A DNA stretch of 58,292 nt from Acetobacterium sp. (GCF_030652775.1 NZ_JAUSPS010000014.1:1-58292), one strand, 5' to 3'. Positions 43,311 through 51,425 are shown, numbered from the stretch's first letter. Made by a program: numbers and translations. Notes: generated by a model not told the origin, from the letters alone.

Positions 43311-43748
43311 TTGAAAGTAAAATCTTTCTTTTCGATATTTTCAGATGCGATTATCGAGATTAATGCGTATATATTGACTTATTTTGTCGGTATCGATACA
43401 AAAATGTTAAGAAACATACTAAAAAAGGAACACTTTAATGAAGTGGAAAACAACATCTTGCAGAGTTTTGACATTATTCAAGAAAAATTAACAGAATCGC
43501 AAATAATAATTGAGAATACCTTGAAAGAAGTATCGGAACAGAAAAGGGTTTTTGAAAAAATGTCTAGTGATGCTGAAATTTGCAAAAATGTGTTAGAACT
43601 TAATGAAAAACAATTTGAATCAATCCGAGTATTAATTGAAAGACCAATCAAAAATGAAGGGAAAAAGGCTACAATAAACACTATTATTTTCGGAGCCTTT
43701 TTTTGTATTGTTGGGGTAGTTTTAGGTTATCTTTTAGCCCAATTCTAA
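43311..43748 (+). CDS. Coiled-coil protein with C-terminal membrane anchor
   Basis: 145 residues, TTG start at 43311 placed by GAGGTG 7 nt upstream. The middle (~45-110) is a charged coiled coil (ENNILQSFDIIQEKLTESQI). The last ~24 residues form one hydrophobic span (TIIFGAFFCIVGVVLGYLLA). It is tail-anchored with the coil in the cytoplasm. Function unknown; such small anchors occur in plasmid partition, exclusion and defense contexts. Confidence 0.6.
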   Translation: MKVKSFFSIFSDAIIEINAYILTYFVGIDTKMLRNILKKEHFNEVENNILQSFDIIQEKLTESQIIIENTLKEVSEQKRVFEKMSSDAEICKNVLELNEKQFESIRVLIERPIKNEGKKATINTIIFGAFFCIVGVVLGYLLAQF

Positions 43749-43853
43749 GTGAAAAGCTAAGAATCTGATCTCAAAAGACAGTAGTTGTTTTAGAAGAAAA
43801 AACTAGAAAAATCGCTATATGATTATATTGCTATTTTGATAAGCAAATACATT

Positions 43854-44462
43854 TTATTGTTTTGAATTTAGTTTTATGTTGTCTTTAATAGAATCAATGA
43901 CATTATCCAGTATGGTCTTCAATATTTTGTCGTTTATAAAAGCATAGGTTTCTGCTTTAGAAATATTAGTATAGGTTGTTTTAAGCTGAAAAGGACTGTT
44001 GTTAGGAATGATGTCATCGACTGTAGGGTGAGTAGATATTTTTAGTGCAGTTAAGAATGCCATAAAATAATTATCTGAAACAAATGCATTAAATACATCC
44101 AATAGTTGTCGTTCGTCATTTTTTAAAACATACGATTCGGGATCAGTTATACTAACACTTTGTGTTCTCAAACTTTGGATTATTCTAATCGCATCATCGT
44201 TTATACCTAAATCAGAAATTATTTTCTCGTTTTCGGCTTTTTTAGCATCACTATAACCTATAAGATAATCAACAGAAACATCAAAATATTTTGCCAAAGT
44301 TTTAAGAAGCTCATAATTTGGTTCTCTACCATTTACATAATATGATAGAGTTTGTGGTGAAAGTTCTATATTTGAACATTCAGCGATTTCTTTCGCAACG
44401 TCTTTTTGAGTTTTATTTTTTTCTTTTATTAATTCACGTAAACGATCTTTAAAATTAGCCAT
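43854..44462 (-). CDS. XRE-family repressor (cI-like)
   Basis: 202 residues. An N-terminal helix-turn-helix (KTQKDVAKEIAE...LSPQTLSYYVNGR) within residues ~8-65 is followed by FDVSVDYLIGYSD, typical of phage/plasmid XRE repressors. The C-terminal 120 residues are a helical effector or dimer domain of unknown kind, without a LexA-type peptidase Ser/Lys pair. It is divergent from the recombinase gene at 44834. The dyad GTTATC-N8-GATAAC at 44538-44557 in between is its likely operator. Confidence 0.85.
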   Translation of the reverse strand: MANFKDRLRELIKEKNKTQKDVAKEIAECSNIELSPQTLSYYVNGREPNYELLKTLAKYFDVSVDYLIGYSDAKKAENEKIISDLGINDDAIRIIQSLRTQSVSITDPESYVLKNDERQLLDVFNAFVSDNYFMAFLTALKISTHPTVDDIIPNNSPFQLKTTYTNISKAETYAFINDKILKTILDNVIDSIKDNIKLNSKQ

Positions 44463-44833
44463 TTTATTTACTCCTTTTTTTCTATCTTATCATAGATCGA
44501 AAGGCAAATCAATATTATTCACATAATGATTATACAAGTTATCAAATTAGCGATAACGGAATTATCTATATATGGCTAAACAAAATGTTGATATATATGA
44601 TATTTTGAATTTTTCAATAAAACATTTTAAGATTTAACACAATTGGTATAATCTTATCAAATAATAAAGAGTCAAAAACGGCCGTTTTTGATTCTTTTTT
44701 TATTTGTACTTTACTAAATGAATTTATGAGGATATAATAGTGTCATAACACGTGCCATAAACAAAGCGTCAATAAGACAGTGATTATACGTTTATGATGC
44801 TACATAAACTCAGATATGGAATGGTAAAAAATT
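44463..44833. promoter_or_regulatory. Divergent control region with operator, terminator and recombinase promoter
   Basis: 371 nt without a gene. It contains the dyad GTTATC-N8-GATAAC (44538-44557) and a 14-bp perfect stem with T-run (44668-44700), which works as a rightward terminator of an unknown short transcript. TTTACT (44710-44715), 17 nt and TATAAT (44733-44738) form a promoter for the recombinase. Dyad-rich sequence at 44750-44820 could be a recombination (res-like) site. Confidence 0.5.
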
Positions 44834-45433
44834 ATGATATTTGGATACACAAGAGTCTCGAAAACAGAACAAAATTTAGATCGACAAATTGATCAATTGA
44901 AAGATATTGGTTGTGAAAAAATATTTCAAGATAAAATCACTGGAATGACAATGGATCGCCCAGAGCTTAATAAAATGTTTGAATACTTACGATTGGGCGA
45001 TACAATTATGGTGACGGAATTATCTCGTTTCGGAAGATCTGTAAAAGATCTTCTTGAATTAGTCGATCGGATAGAAATGCAAGGTGCTAATCTAAAAAGT
45101 TTAAAAGAGCCATGGGCAGACACCACGACACCACAAGGCCGAATGTTATTTGTCGTTTTTGCTGGAATTGGGCAGTTTGAAAGAGATTTGATAAGTCAGC
45201 GTACCAAAGAAGGTTTGGCAAGCGCAAGAGCCAGGGGAAGAAAGGGTGGAAGACCTCGGTTGCCAGCGGATAAAATCAATCTTGCTTTAAAAATGTACGG
45301 AAGTAAAGATTACTCGATTGCCGAAATAACTGAAGCTACGGGAGTCAGTAAAAAAAGTATATATCGATATGTGGAGCAGCAAAAATCAAAAACTGCTGCA
45401 ACAGAGAATATAAGTATGGAGGAAAAATTATGA
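44834..45433 (+). CDS. Serine recombinase (resolvase/invertase family)
   Basis: 199 residues. The catalytic domain begins FGYTRVSKTEQNLDRQ with Ser at residue 9 and includes LSRFGRS and RTKEGLASARARGRKGGRP. A C-terminal helix-turn-helix of the Hin/resolvase type follows (SIAEITEATGVSKKSIYRYV). Small resolvases keep plasmids monomeric or flip segments. Placed near replication and partition genes, it fits multimer resolution. It overlaps the next start by 4 nt (ATGA). Confidence 0.92.
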   Translation: MIFGYTRVSKTEQNLDRQIDQLKDIGCEKIFQDKITGMTMDRPELNKMFEYLRLGDTIMVTELSRFGRSVKDLLELVDRIEMQGANLKSLKEPWADTTTPQGRMLFVVFAGIGQFERDLISQRTKEGLASARARGRKGGRPRLPADKINLALKMYGSKDYSIAEITEATGVSKKSIYRYVEQQKSKTAATENISMEEKL

Positions 45434-45798
45434 AGGTGAAAGAAGTTGTTACATTAACTGAAAAAACGGACTTTATATTTGCACTAGATACATTTTTGGA
45501 TGAGTTCAAGAATAGTGAAGATAAATTATTGTTATTAGTAGAAGAACCGCCCATATCGCCATATTTAACTCAAGAACAATATAGCATTCTATCGGCAGTA
45601 GCTGAAAAACTGGTGCACGATCACAAATTAATAAGTTCCCCAAATTGGATATTGAAAAAAAAATATTTTCTAAAACAGCCTTATTTCCAATTTAATACAA
45701 AAAATAAGGAATACCAGGATTTTCTAAGTAAAAATGCAATACCTGAATTTGCTAAAAGAAATTTATTCTTTGATGAAAATTCAATTAAAAGAGTCTGA
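45430..45798 (+). CDS. Hypothetical protein upstream of a nucleotidyltransferase-like gene
   Basis: 122 residues, acidic N-terminal half with a leucine-rich segment (EDKLLLLVEEPPISPYLTQE) and a basic C-terminal half. No family recognised. It overlaps the recombinase stop and ends 2 nt before the DUF6036-like gene, so it is coupled to both. It may be the partner (antitoxin-like) of that protein. Confidence 0.6.
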   Translation: MKVKEVVTLTEKTDFIFALDTFLDEFKNSEDKLLLLVEEPPISPYLTQEQYSILSAVAEKLVHDHKLISSPNWILKKKYFLKQPYFQFNTKNKEYQDFLSKNAIPEFAKRNLFFDENSIKRV

Positions 45799-45800
45799 TT

Positions 45801-46373
45801 ATGAAATGTCAATTAACAAGGGATGATATAATCCACTATTTTGAACTACTTAATGAAGAGCTTAAAAAGTCGGGAGAATTTGGTGAGATTATCATTGCGG
45901 GTGGGGCTGCCTTGGCATTAGCATATTCAGCTAGAGAGTCAACCTATGATATAGATGCCATTTTTGAACCAAAGGAAAGTTTTAATCGAATGATAAAGAA
46001 GATAGCGGAAGATAATGACATTGCTGATGATTGGTTAAATGACGGAATAAAAGGATTTTTTACTGCTGAAATGAAATATAATGAAATATTGAGTTTCACC
46101 AATTTGAGAATTAGTTCAATGGACGCAGAAACAATGCTTGCTCTTAAGTTAACTTCAGCAAGATCTTTATCAAAAGATATGGAAGATTCAATATTCTTGA
46201 TGAAATATTTAAATATTCAATCAGAAGATAAGTTATTTGAAATTATAGATAAATATATTCCAAAGCACAGACAAACTGCCCAAAGCTATTTTTTCACAAA
46301 AGAGTCTTATTCTCAATATTGTGAAAATGAAAAGATATTAGAACTTGAAGATGAATGGGATCATGAACAGTAA
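45801..46373 (+). CDS. DUF6036-like nucleotidyltransferase
   Basis: 190 residues with the minimal nucleotidyltransferase signature: IIAGGAALALAYSARESTYDIDAIF near residues 32-56. It has the GG loop, then the D-x-D pair (DID), which binds metal. This fold is shared with AbiEii/MenT-type toxins and MNT antitoxins. With the 122-residue protein upstream it could form a toxin-antitoxin pair, though the partner is not a standard AbiEi. It is the third gene of the recombinase operon. Confidence 0.7.
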   Translation: MKCQLTRDDIIHYFELLNEELKKSGEFGEIIIAGGAALALAYSARESTYDIDAIFEPKESFNRMIKKIAEDNDIADDWLNDGIKGFFTAEMKYNEILSFTNLRISSMDAETMLALKLTSARSLSKDMEDSIFLMKYLNIQSEDKLFEIIDKYIPKHRQTAQSYFFTKESYSQYCENEKILELEDEWDHEQ

Positions 46374-46433
46374 TTATTTTATCGGCGAAATTTGAAGGTT
46401 CTTGAAAGTGATGTAAATTTAAGGAGAACGGAA

Positions 46434-46664
46434 ATGAAAATAATTAATAACGCAAATAAAAATGATTATGTTATTCTGAAAGAATATAATAATTTTTTAT
46501 TACTAGCAAAAATTGGCGATGGTGATGGTTTTTCACCTTCATTTGTATGTGCACATAATTATAACGGCCATGATTCATGGCAACATGGTAATTACTATAA
46601 TGATATAGATAACGCACTTCATTATTTCAATGAAAGGGCTGGATATACAAATGAAAGCATCTAA
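46434..46664 (+). CDS. Small hypothetical protein, 76 residues
   Basis: MKIINNANKNDYVILKEYNN... with an aromatic/His-rich C-terminal half (CAHNYNGHDSWQHGNYYND). Ribosome site AAGGAGAA is 8 nt before ATG 46434; the frame extends upstream to 46392 without one. It overlaps the next gene by 14 nt. No known family. Confidence 0.6.
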   Translation: MKIINNANKNDYVILKEYNNFLLLAKIGDGDGFSPSFVCAHNYNGHDSWQHGNYYNDIDNALHYFNERAGYTNESI

Positions 46665-46992
46665 TTTTAACTCGAATTTCGATATTTTAACAAAACGTGA
46701 TCAGACACATCCTGAAGATATCGAAAGAATGGCATTGTTTATTATTATTGCCGGTAATGAGGATCTATTTGAAAAGGCTAGATATATCTATGATTTTGAG
46801 GATCATTCGATTATTCCAGAAGTACTGGATTCTGAAAGTGTAGATTTTTGTGGTAGTTCTCGAGCCTTAGTAAAATTAGGATACAACCTATTTAATGGCT
46901 TCCCAGCAGATGTAATTGAGACTTTTAGAAGGCTTGATGATGATAACTATTCATTGGCCATGGCAGCAATAAAAAAACGTTTTAGGGGATAA
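46651..46992 (+). CDS. DUF6075-like protein
   Basis: 113 residues from ATG 46651, translationally coupled to the gene before it. Helical, with FIIIAGNEDLFEKARYIYDF in the first half and SSRALVKLGYNLFNG in the second. It resembles proteins labelled DUF6075 on Clostridia mobile elements, which have no assigned function. An upstream in-frame ATG at 46630 is possible but lacks a ribosome site. Confidence 0.55.
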   Translation: MKASNFNSNFDILTKRDQTHPEDIERMALFIIIAGNEDLFEKARYIYDFEDHSIIPEVLDSESVDFCGSSRALVKLGYNLFNGFPADVIETFRRLDDDNYSLAMAAIKKRFRG

Positions 46993-47009
46993 TAAGATAG
47001 AGGTGTTCA

Positions 47010-48176
47010 GTGAATAAAAAAGCAGATCAGGACAATGTGGATACAATAGTTGCTCAACAATTGTCATTTGATAGTTTAAATGTTAAATCGTTGATTGATG
47101 AGATTATAAGTGAAGCTTCAAATGAAAATATACAGAATGTGAAAAATATAAAAAACGAGAAACTTGTAGACATCTATTCAAAAATAAATGACTTAGTTGA
47201 AGAACTAGTTATTGAATATGGAATAGATCCCCAAAATATAAATGTTGAAGATATTAATAATGAAGTGACTAAATTAGCTCTAGTCGAAATTATAGGAAAT
47301 AAGAACCTGATACAAACGAGTAAAGTATCAAAACAGCAAGGACTTGCATCTCAAAAAGGGCAGTTTGGAATATCATTTAGTGTTGGGGGCGCCGGTGTTA
47401 ATGCAGCTACGGTTGAGATGAAAATGGAATTAAAATCTGATGAGAAAATAGAGTATTATGATACTGTCGTTCAGGATGCCATCGGAACTCTAATGGATCA
47501 AAATGGTGGCAGTAACGTAAGTATTTCACCAGCTCAAATTTATCGCAAAATGGCCGGTTTGGAACCAGGAGAAAAAGTAAGTCAAAATTGCGAGAAGGAA
47601 ATTATTGAATCGGTAGATAAAATGAGATGGACCCGGGCCTGGATTGATTTCAAAGAACAAGCGGGAAAGCATAAATCGCTTTCGATCGGCTTCGAAGAAG
47701 CAACTTTAGAAGGAGCTTTAGTTCAAGCTGATAAATTAACGGCAAAAATTGGAGGCCATCAAAAGATGGTATACTATTTTTATCGCCCCCCTTTATCATA
47801 TATATATAGCCAGAGAGTCAACCAAATCGCCACAGTCGAGTCTAAATTATTAGAGACATCTGGTGTTGGACAAAAAGATGTTGGATCTAAAACTCGACGT
47901 AATACGAAAGAGTTCATTTGTTTGAAGCATTTTTTAGCAAAAGAAATTGAATTTATGAAATATCAAAAAAATAAAGGGCAACCTTATGAAAGTAGAAGAA
48001 AATATGAAACAATTTTTCAGACGATTGGTGCCGAAAATATCACAGATAAACAAATGCGTCGACTTCGGGAAGATGTAGATTTTATTCTTTCGCTTTGGGT
48101 TGAAAGAGAGTATATTAAAGAGTATGAGGTTTATAAAAAAGGTCGAGCCTATACAGGTGTAAAAATATGTTTGTGA
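47010..48176 (+). CDS. Probable plasmid replication initiator
   Basis: 388 residues, GTG start at 47010 with AGAGGTG upstream. The N-terminal third is acidic and helical. The middle holds GTLMDQNGGSNVSISPAQIYRKMAG, a winged-helix-like block, and the C-terminus another (TDKQMRRLREDVDFILSLW...EYEVYKKGRAYTGVKI). Two winged helices are typical of iteron-binding Rep proteins. Three 22-bp iterons lie 1.7 kb downstream and par genes follow. Sequence-level Rep family assignment is not certain; a transcription regulator is the alternative. Confidence 0.5.
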   Translation: MNKKADQDNVDTIVAQQLSFDSLNVKSLIDEIISEASNENIQNVKNIKNEKLVDIYSKINDLVEELVIEYGIDPQNINVEDINNEVTKLALVEIIGNKNLIQTSKVSKQQGLASQKGQFGISFSVGGAGVNAATVEMKMELKSDEKIEYYDTVVQDAIGTLMDQNGGSNVSISPAQIYRKMAGLEPGEKVSQNCEKEIIESVDKMRWTRAWIDFKEQAGKHKSLSIGFEEATLEGALVQADKLTAKIGGHQKMVYYFYRPPLSYIYSQRVNQIATVESKLLETSGVGQKDVGSKTRRNTKEFICLKHFLAKEIEFMKYQKNKGQPYESRRKYETIFQTIGAENITDKQMRRLREDVDFILSLWVEREYIKEYEVYKKGRAYTGVKICL

Positions 48177-48192
48177 AATAAGGTGATTTGCA

Positions 48193-49357
48193 TTGGTAAA
48201 AGAAACATTAAAACTACCATATGGTTTGAGGGACAATTACATTATTCATATTTCAGAAATATCAGAAGATCAGCGTGGATTGAAATGTAATTGCGTTTGC
48301 CCAGTCTGTCATGAACCGCTCCAGGCACGAATTGGAATGAAACGGATCAAACACTTTGCCCACAGCAGCAATTGCCCAACTGCCGCAGAAACCGCTCTAC
48401 ATATGATGGCAAAAGACATTGTACTTAAAAATCGGAAAATACTTTTACCACATGTTGAGTTTGCTGTTAGCATATGAAATAATAAAATCAAGTAAATATT
48501 TTAAATACAATCATGCTAAATCAGAATACTTTATTAAAGGGATTAAACCAGATCTGATGATTTCAGATGGAAAAAATACCTTGTTTATTGAGATCGTAGT
48601 AACCCATGATGTGGATGATGAGAAGTATGAAAAGATCAAAGAAATGAACCTTAGCGTTCTCAAAATAGACCTTGAGGAATATTACTATACAAGTATCCAG
48701 AACGGTACCTATGAACATCTGGAAAATCATATCATCCATCGGGAAACCAACAAAGAGTGGGTAAACAATAAGCTGCTGAATAAAGCGATTGAAGATTATG
48801 AAAATGCAGACATACGTGAAGAAGAACAGGCTAGGAAGAAAGTGAGTGCTTTAATGCTCAAACTATATCACATGCCAGACTTATTATATCCCATGGATGC
48901 GAGAATTGCGGAAAATAAATACTGGAAACATACAAATCAATATATGCATCTTGATATGGACGATATCTTTGAGTATTTAAATTACCCGATACCAGGTGAA
49001 ATTGTTTTTGATTGTGATCGGCGGATCTGGCAGACAACATTATTCGGTCTGTTTGTTATTAACAACAAGTATTCCTTCATAAAGATTGAATGGGTACATA
49101 ATTGGATTGTCAAAAAGAAAGGATTACCGATCAATTGGTTAATTTATGGATCGTGGAGACAAAAAGATATCCAGGGATTTAAACTGCCTTCTCTAGCAGA
49201 TGTTTTAGCGGAATTCTTCATGCAGTTGGCAGATTATGGTTTTTTACTGCCGGATCTTAACTGCGAGGTTAATGATAACACCTACAGTTGGAAATTTTAT
49301 ATAAAAAATAAAATGAAGATTATCGAGGACCGGGAAGGTTACTGTCTACTTGAATAA
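48193..49357 (+). pseudogene. CoiA-like nuclease-family gene broken by a frameshift
   Basis: The first frame from TTG 48193 encodes the CoiA-type zinc module (CNCVCPVCHEPLQARIG, RIKHFAHSSNC) and stops at 48475-48477. The continuing protein (AYEIIKSSKYFKY, GIKPDLMI, FIEIVVTHDV) is in another frame from about 48460 to 49357. Together they make one collinear CoiA-like protein of ~385 residues with a PD-(D/E)XK nuclease core (D-x-x-I...E-I-V-V-T-H). There is no long homopolymer at the break, so a genuine mutation, a sequencing error or recoding are all open. Confidence 0.7.
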
Positions 49358-49417
49358 TGCGGCCGAGTTTAATTCTTATAAATTTTTATATCAAATATAA
49401 AACATTAGCATGTAATA

Positions 49418-49446
49418 TGGACAAAATAAAGTTAGTATGATACAAT
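49418..49446 (+). promoter_or_regulatory. Promoter of the antitoxin RNA
   Basis: TGGACA (49418-49423), 17 nt, TACAAT (49441-49446), predicted start near 49453. Drives the short RNA that converges on the toxin gene. Confidence 0.65.
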
Positions 49447-49452
49447 TTTTAT

Positions 49453-49529
49453 AGACGATCCATACTGAGGGTCAGGTAAAAAAACGTCAAATTAAAAAAC
49501 CCCCAGACTGCGAATCTGGGGGTTTTTAT
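49453..49529 (+). ncRNA. Candidate type I antitoxin RNA (RNA II-like)
   Basis: About 75 nt from the promoter above to the shared terminator. It contains CATACTGAGGG (49461-49471) and ACGTCAAA (49484-49491). Both are direct repeats of sequences on the toxin side (49634-49644 and 49669-49676). Because the toxin is read from the other strand, these repeats are complementary to its mRNA: the first pairs with the start codon and the bases between it and the ribosome site. Size and layout match RNA II of the Enterococcus par (Fst) locus. Confidence 0.65.
49495..49527. terminator. Shared bidirectional terminator of the toxin-antitoxin locus
   Basis: AAAAACCCCCAGA pairs with TCTGGGGGTTTTT (13 bp, 7-nt loop). 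It ends both the rightward RNA and the leftward toxin message, which are therefore complementary over the hairpin. Confidence 0.9.
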
Positions 49530-49534
49530 TTAGA

Positions 49535-49636
49535 CTAAAGCAAGGCTTTAATCAAGGTAATCATAGCTGCTGCCAACTTCACGATCTCTACGGCAAAGCC
49601 TGTGACTCCCTGCTTAGACATTTTATGCTTTTTCAT
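49535..49636 (-). CDS. Fst-like type I toxin peptide, 33 residues
   Basis: Starts at the minus-strand ATG (49636-49634), 9 nt after AGGAGG. The peptide has a basic N-terminus (MKKHKMSKQG) and a hydrophobic helix (FAVEIVKLAAAMITLIKALL) to its end. The pattern is that of a small membrane-active toxin, and 33 residues is exactly the Fst length, but the sequence is unlike Fst and I do not recognise it. A longer in-frame start at 49720 is rejected because it runs through the promoter and ribosome site. Promoter at 49719-49691, shared terminator downstream, antisense RNA convergent. Expected role: post-segregational killing for plasmid maintenance. Confidence 0.7.
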   Translation of the reverse strand: MKKHKMSKQGVTGFAVEIVKLAAAMITLIKALL

Positions 49637-49690
49637 ACTGAGGGACCTCCTTTCATAGGAGTTTGGGGACGTCAAAACCCCAACAAAATA

Positions 49691-49719
49691 AGTATAGCAT
49701 GAATTAAAAAAACTGTCCA
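49691..49719 (-). promoter_or_regulatory. Toxin promoter
   Basis: On the minus strand TTGGAC (49719-49714), 17 nt and TATACT (49696-49691). It is embedded in the large inverted repeat 49698-49763. Confidence 0.65.
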
Positions 49720-49763
49720 AACTCTAACTTTTACGTTATGTTTGGACAGTTTTTTAATTCATG
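49698..49763. repeat. 25-nt inverted repeat at the toxin promoter
   Basis: CATGAATTAAAAAAACTGTC... (49698-49722) and its complement (49740-49763) differ by one A in a run. It could be a regulator site, or a duplicated -35 region giving divergent transcription. Confidence 0.75.
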
Positions 49764-49882
49764 TTTTAGACGGATTTTTTTAAATGTGTTATAATAATAA
49801 ATTATGCTTGTGAATTTAAAACGTCCCTTAATCCGTATTTTTCAGAGATACTTAAGAAAAACTTAAATCTCATTAGTGGTGA

Positions 49883-49948
49883 TGGGTCGCATAAGTGGGC
49901 AAGTTGGGTCGCATAAGTGGGCGAGTTGGGTCGCATAAGTGGGCAAGT
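49883..49948 (+). repeat. Three 22-bp iterons, probable plasmid origin
   Basis: Three contiguous direct repeats with core GGGTCGCATAAGTGGGC followed by AAGT, GAGT and AAGT. One base differs in the middle unit. The 22-bp period equals two helical turns, typical of Rep-binding iterons. A Rep-like gene lies upstream and par genes downstream. Confidence 0.75.
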
Positions 49949-50551
49949 TAAAAGTTGATTTTTTATAGTGGAAATGGCAATATACTGGGGTATTTTGAAT
50001 ATCTTTAATAATTCACTAAGTTCTGTAAGAACTGTAAGTTCTTATAGCTGGTTTTTGGTGGAGGTTTACAATGGCTTTAAAATGCCGTTTAATGTAAGAA
50101 AGCAAATAGTTTTCTTGTGTTGAGGGGTAAACCACTTTAAAATAACCCGCACGTCTAATCACCGTGTATAGTCCGTTAAAGGGATGTATTTTATTAAGAG
50201 TGGTTCGTTACCGTCCTGTCGCCTGGAGTTATCTAGGAGGGGGGGGATACAATTGTGTGATAACAACCGGTGTTTTATGGCAGATCCTTGACCGGCAGAG
50301 TATTGCGAGCAGTAATGCTTGCGAAGGGTTTAGAAACCTTAAGCGTCCTATACGCCTATTCTAAATTCTTTCCCTTGTTTTAAATTATTTTTTTAATTTA
50401 ATTTAAAACAGGGGGGGGAAAAATTTTGTGTCCTTAGTGAACCTTCCGCCTATCCTAAATTCTTCAGAACTAAAAAGCAAGTAAATTAAAAAGAAAATTT
50501 TTCAGTCGGCATTCTTTTCTCACTATATTTAGTATAATTTGACTTTGTCTT
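49949..50551. other. Origin-proximal non-coding region
   Basis: About 600 nt without a credible gene. It contains nested GTTC-TGTAA-GAAC-TGTAA-GTTC (50019-50042), which can fold in two alternative hairpins. Two copies of CGCCTAT(T/C)CTAAATTCTT (50353 and 50447) follow. CCTTGTTTTAAATTA is paired with TAATTTAAAACAGG (50373-50412), and there are two G-runs of eight or more. This mix of AT-rich and repeated sequence fits an origin. A 66-codon frame at 50164 has no support. Confidence 0.45.
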
Positions 50552-50609
50552 AATAGATAATATATATAGTCATTAAATACTTGACTATATATATTATCTA
50601 TTATATAAT
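50552..50609 (+). promoter_or_regulatory. Promoter and operator of the par operon
   Basis: TTGACT (50581-50586), 17 nt, TATAAT (50604-50609). A perfect 21-bp inverted repeat (50552-50572 and 50582-50602, 9-nt spacer) overlaps the -35 and spacer. This is the classical position for an autorepressor site, perhaps for ParB, ParA or an RHH protein. Confidence 0.75.
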
Positions 50610-50641
50610 GAATTAACTTAATAAAGAAAGGAAACAGTTAT

Positions 50642-50950
50642 ATGTTAAAAAGTAAACATGAAATTGAAATGGAAAATAAGAAGTTCCTTATAAAGTACAA
50701 AGATGAATTAGAATCATATAATGTTTTAAAGTATTATAGAGATAAATGTGAAGGGTTATTTGTGTTTGGTGAGGACGATGAAAAAGATTTTGTAAAGGAT
50801 TTAAAGTTGTTTGGATTGTTTAAAATCGTTCAATCCCAAAATCAAACAATTATACGCCAGTCTAATGTTTTAAAGGCTTTAATTAAAGAATTGCCAGAAG
50901 AAAAGCAATTCGATTTCTTAGAGATTCTTGGTGAAGGAACGGATGAATAA
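50642..50950 (+). CDS. Hypothetical protein, first gene of the par operon
   Basis: 102 residues, charged and helical (MLKSKHEIEMENKKFLIKYK...). AAAGGAAA precedes ATG 50642. Ends overlapping the next gene. No family recognised. Given its place right behind the operator it could be the operon regulator, but no DNA-binding motif is evident. Confidence 0.6.
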   Translation: MLKSKHEIEMENKKFLIKYKDELESYNVLKYYRDKCEGLFVFGEDDEKDFVKDLKLFGLFKIVQSQNQTIIRQSNVLKALIKELPEEKQFDFLEILGEGTDE

Positions 50951-51425
50951 GGTTATTAAGAACAAATTGTATAACACCCAATCTGCCACTCAATTGGCAG
51001 ATTGGGATAATGGCTATCCTAGAATGGATCCTTTGTATGTTAAAGAGAATCTTTATATAAAAAAGACTGGTGAATATTTTATTCACGCTTACGGTGGAGC
51101 TGCTACTCAATATGCTGAACAAAGCGGTAATAATCAATTTACTGCTGGAGAAATATTACTGCCAATAACCTTCGAAGAAGCGGAAAATTGGGCGAAAGAA
51201 AAACTTCAGGTTGAAGTATATGATAAGATCTTTGGTATAAATCCAGGTACTGAAAATAAAGAAGAAGTAGGCATATATTTAAAGATACCCGCAGTTCTTG
51301 ACAAAAGAATGAGATTTAAATTACAGCGAGAGAAAGATCCGAAGATAAAAACAATTGGTAACTATATTATATCTCTAATTAAAAAAGACTTAAACGATAA
51401 TGAAGAAGGAGACGAGCATGAGTAA
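50943..51425 (+). CDS. Conserved mobile-element hypothetical protein
   Basis: 160 residues from ATG 50943 (AAGGA upstream). The first half has the pattern YNTQSATQLADWDNGY...ENLYIKKTGEYFIHAYGGAATQYAE (interrupted here), which I associate with widespread small hypothetical proteins of Clostridia plasmids and ICEs. The second half is helical and basic. It overlaps the genes before and after it (8 nt on each side). Function unknown. Confidence 0.6.
   Translation: MNKVIKNKLYNTQSATQLADWDNGYPRMDPLYVKENLYIKKTGEYFIHAYGGAATQYAEQSGNNQFTAGEILLPITFEEAENWAKEKLQVEVYDKIFGINPGTENKEEVGIYLKIPAVLDKRMRFKLQREKDPKIKTIGNYIISLIKKDLNDNEEGDEHE

Noticed and set aside
49883..49948. CRISPR array
   Set aside because: The repeats are contiguous with no spacers, and no cas genes are present; iterons fit better.
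50164..50364. 66-codon frame in the origin region
   Set aside because: Crosses a G-run and repeated boxes, with no ribosome site.
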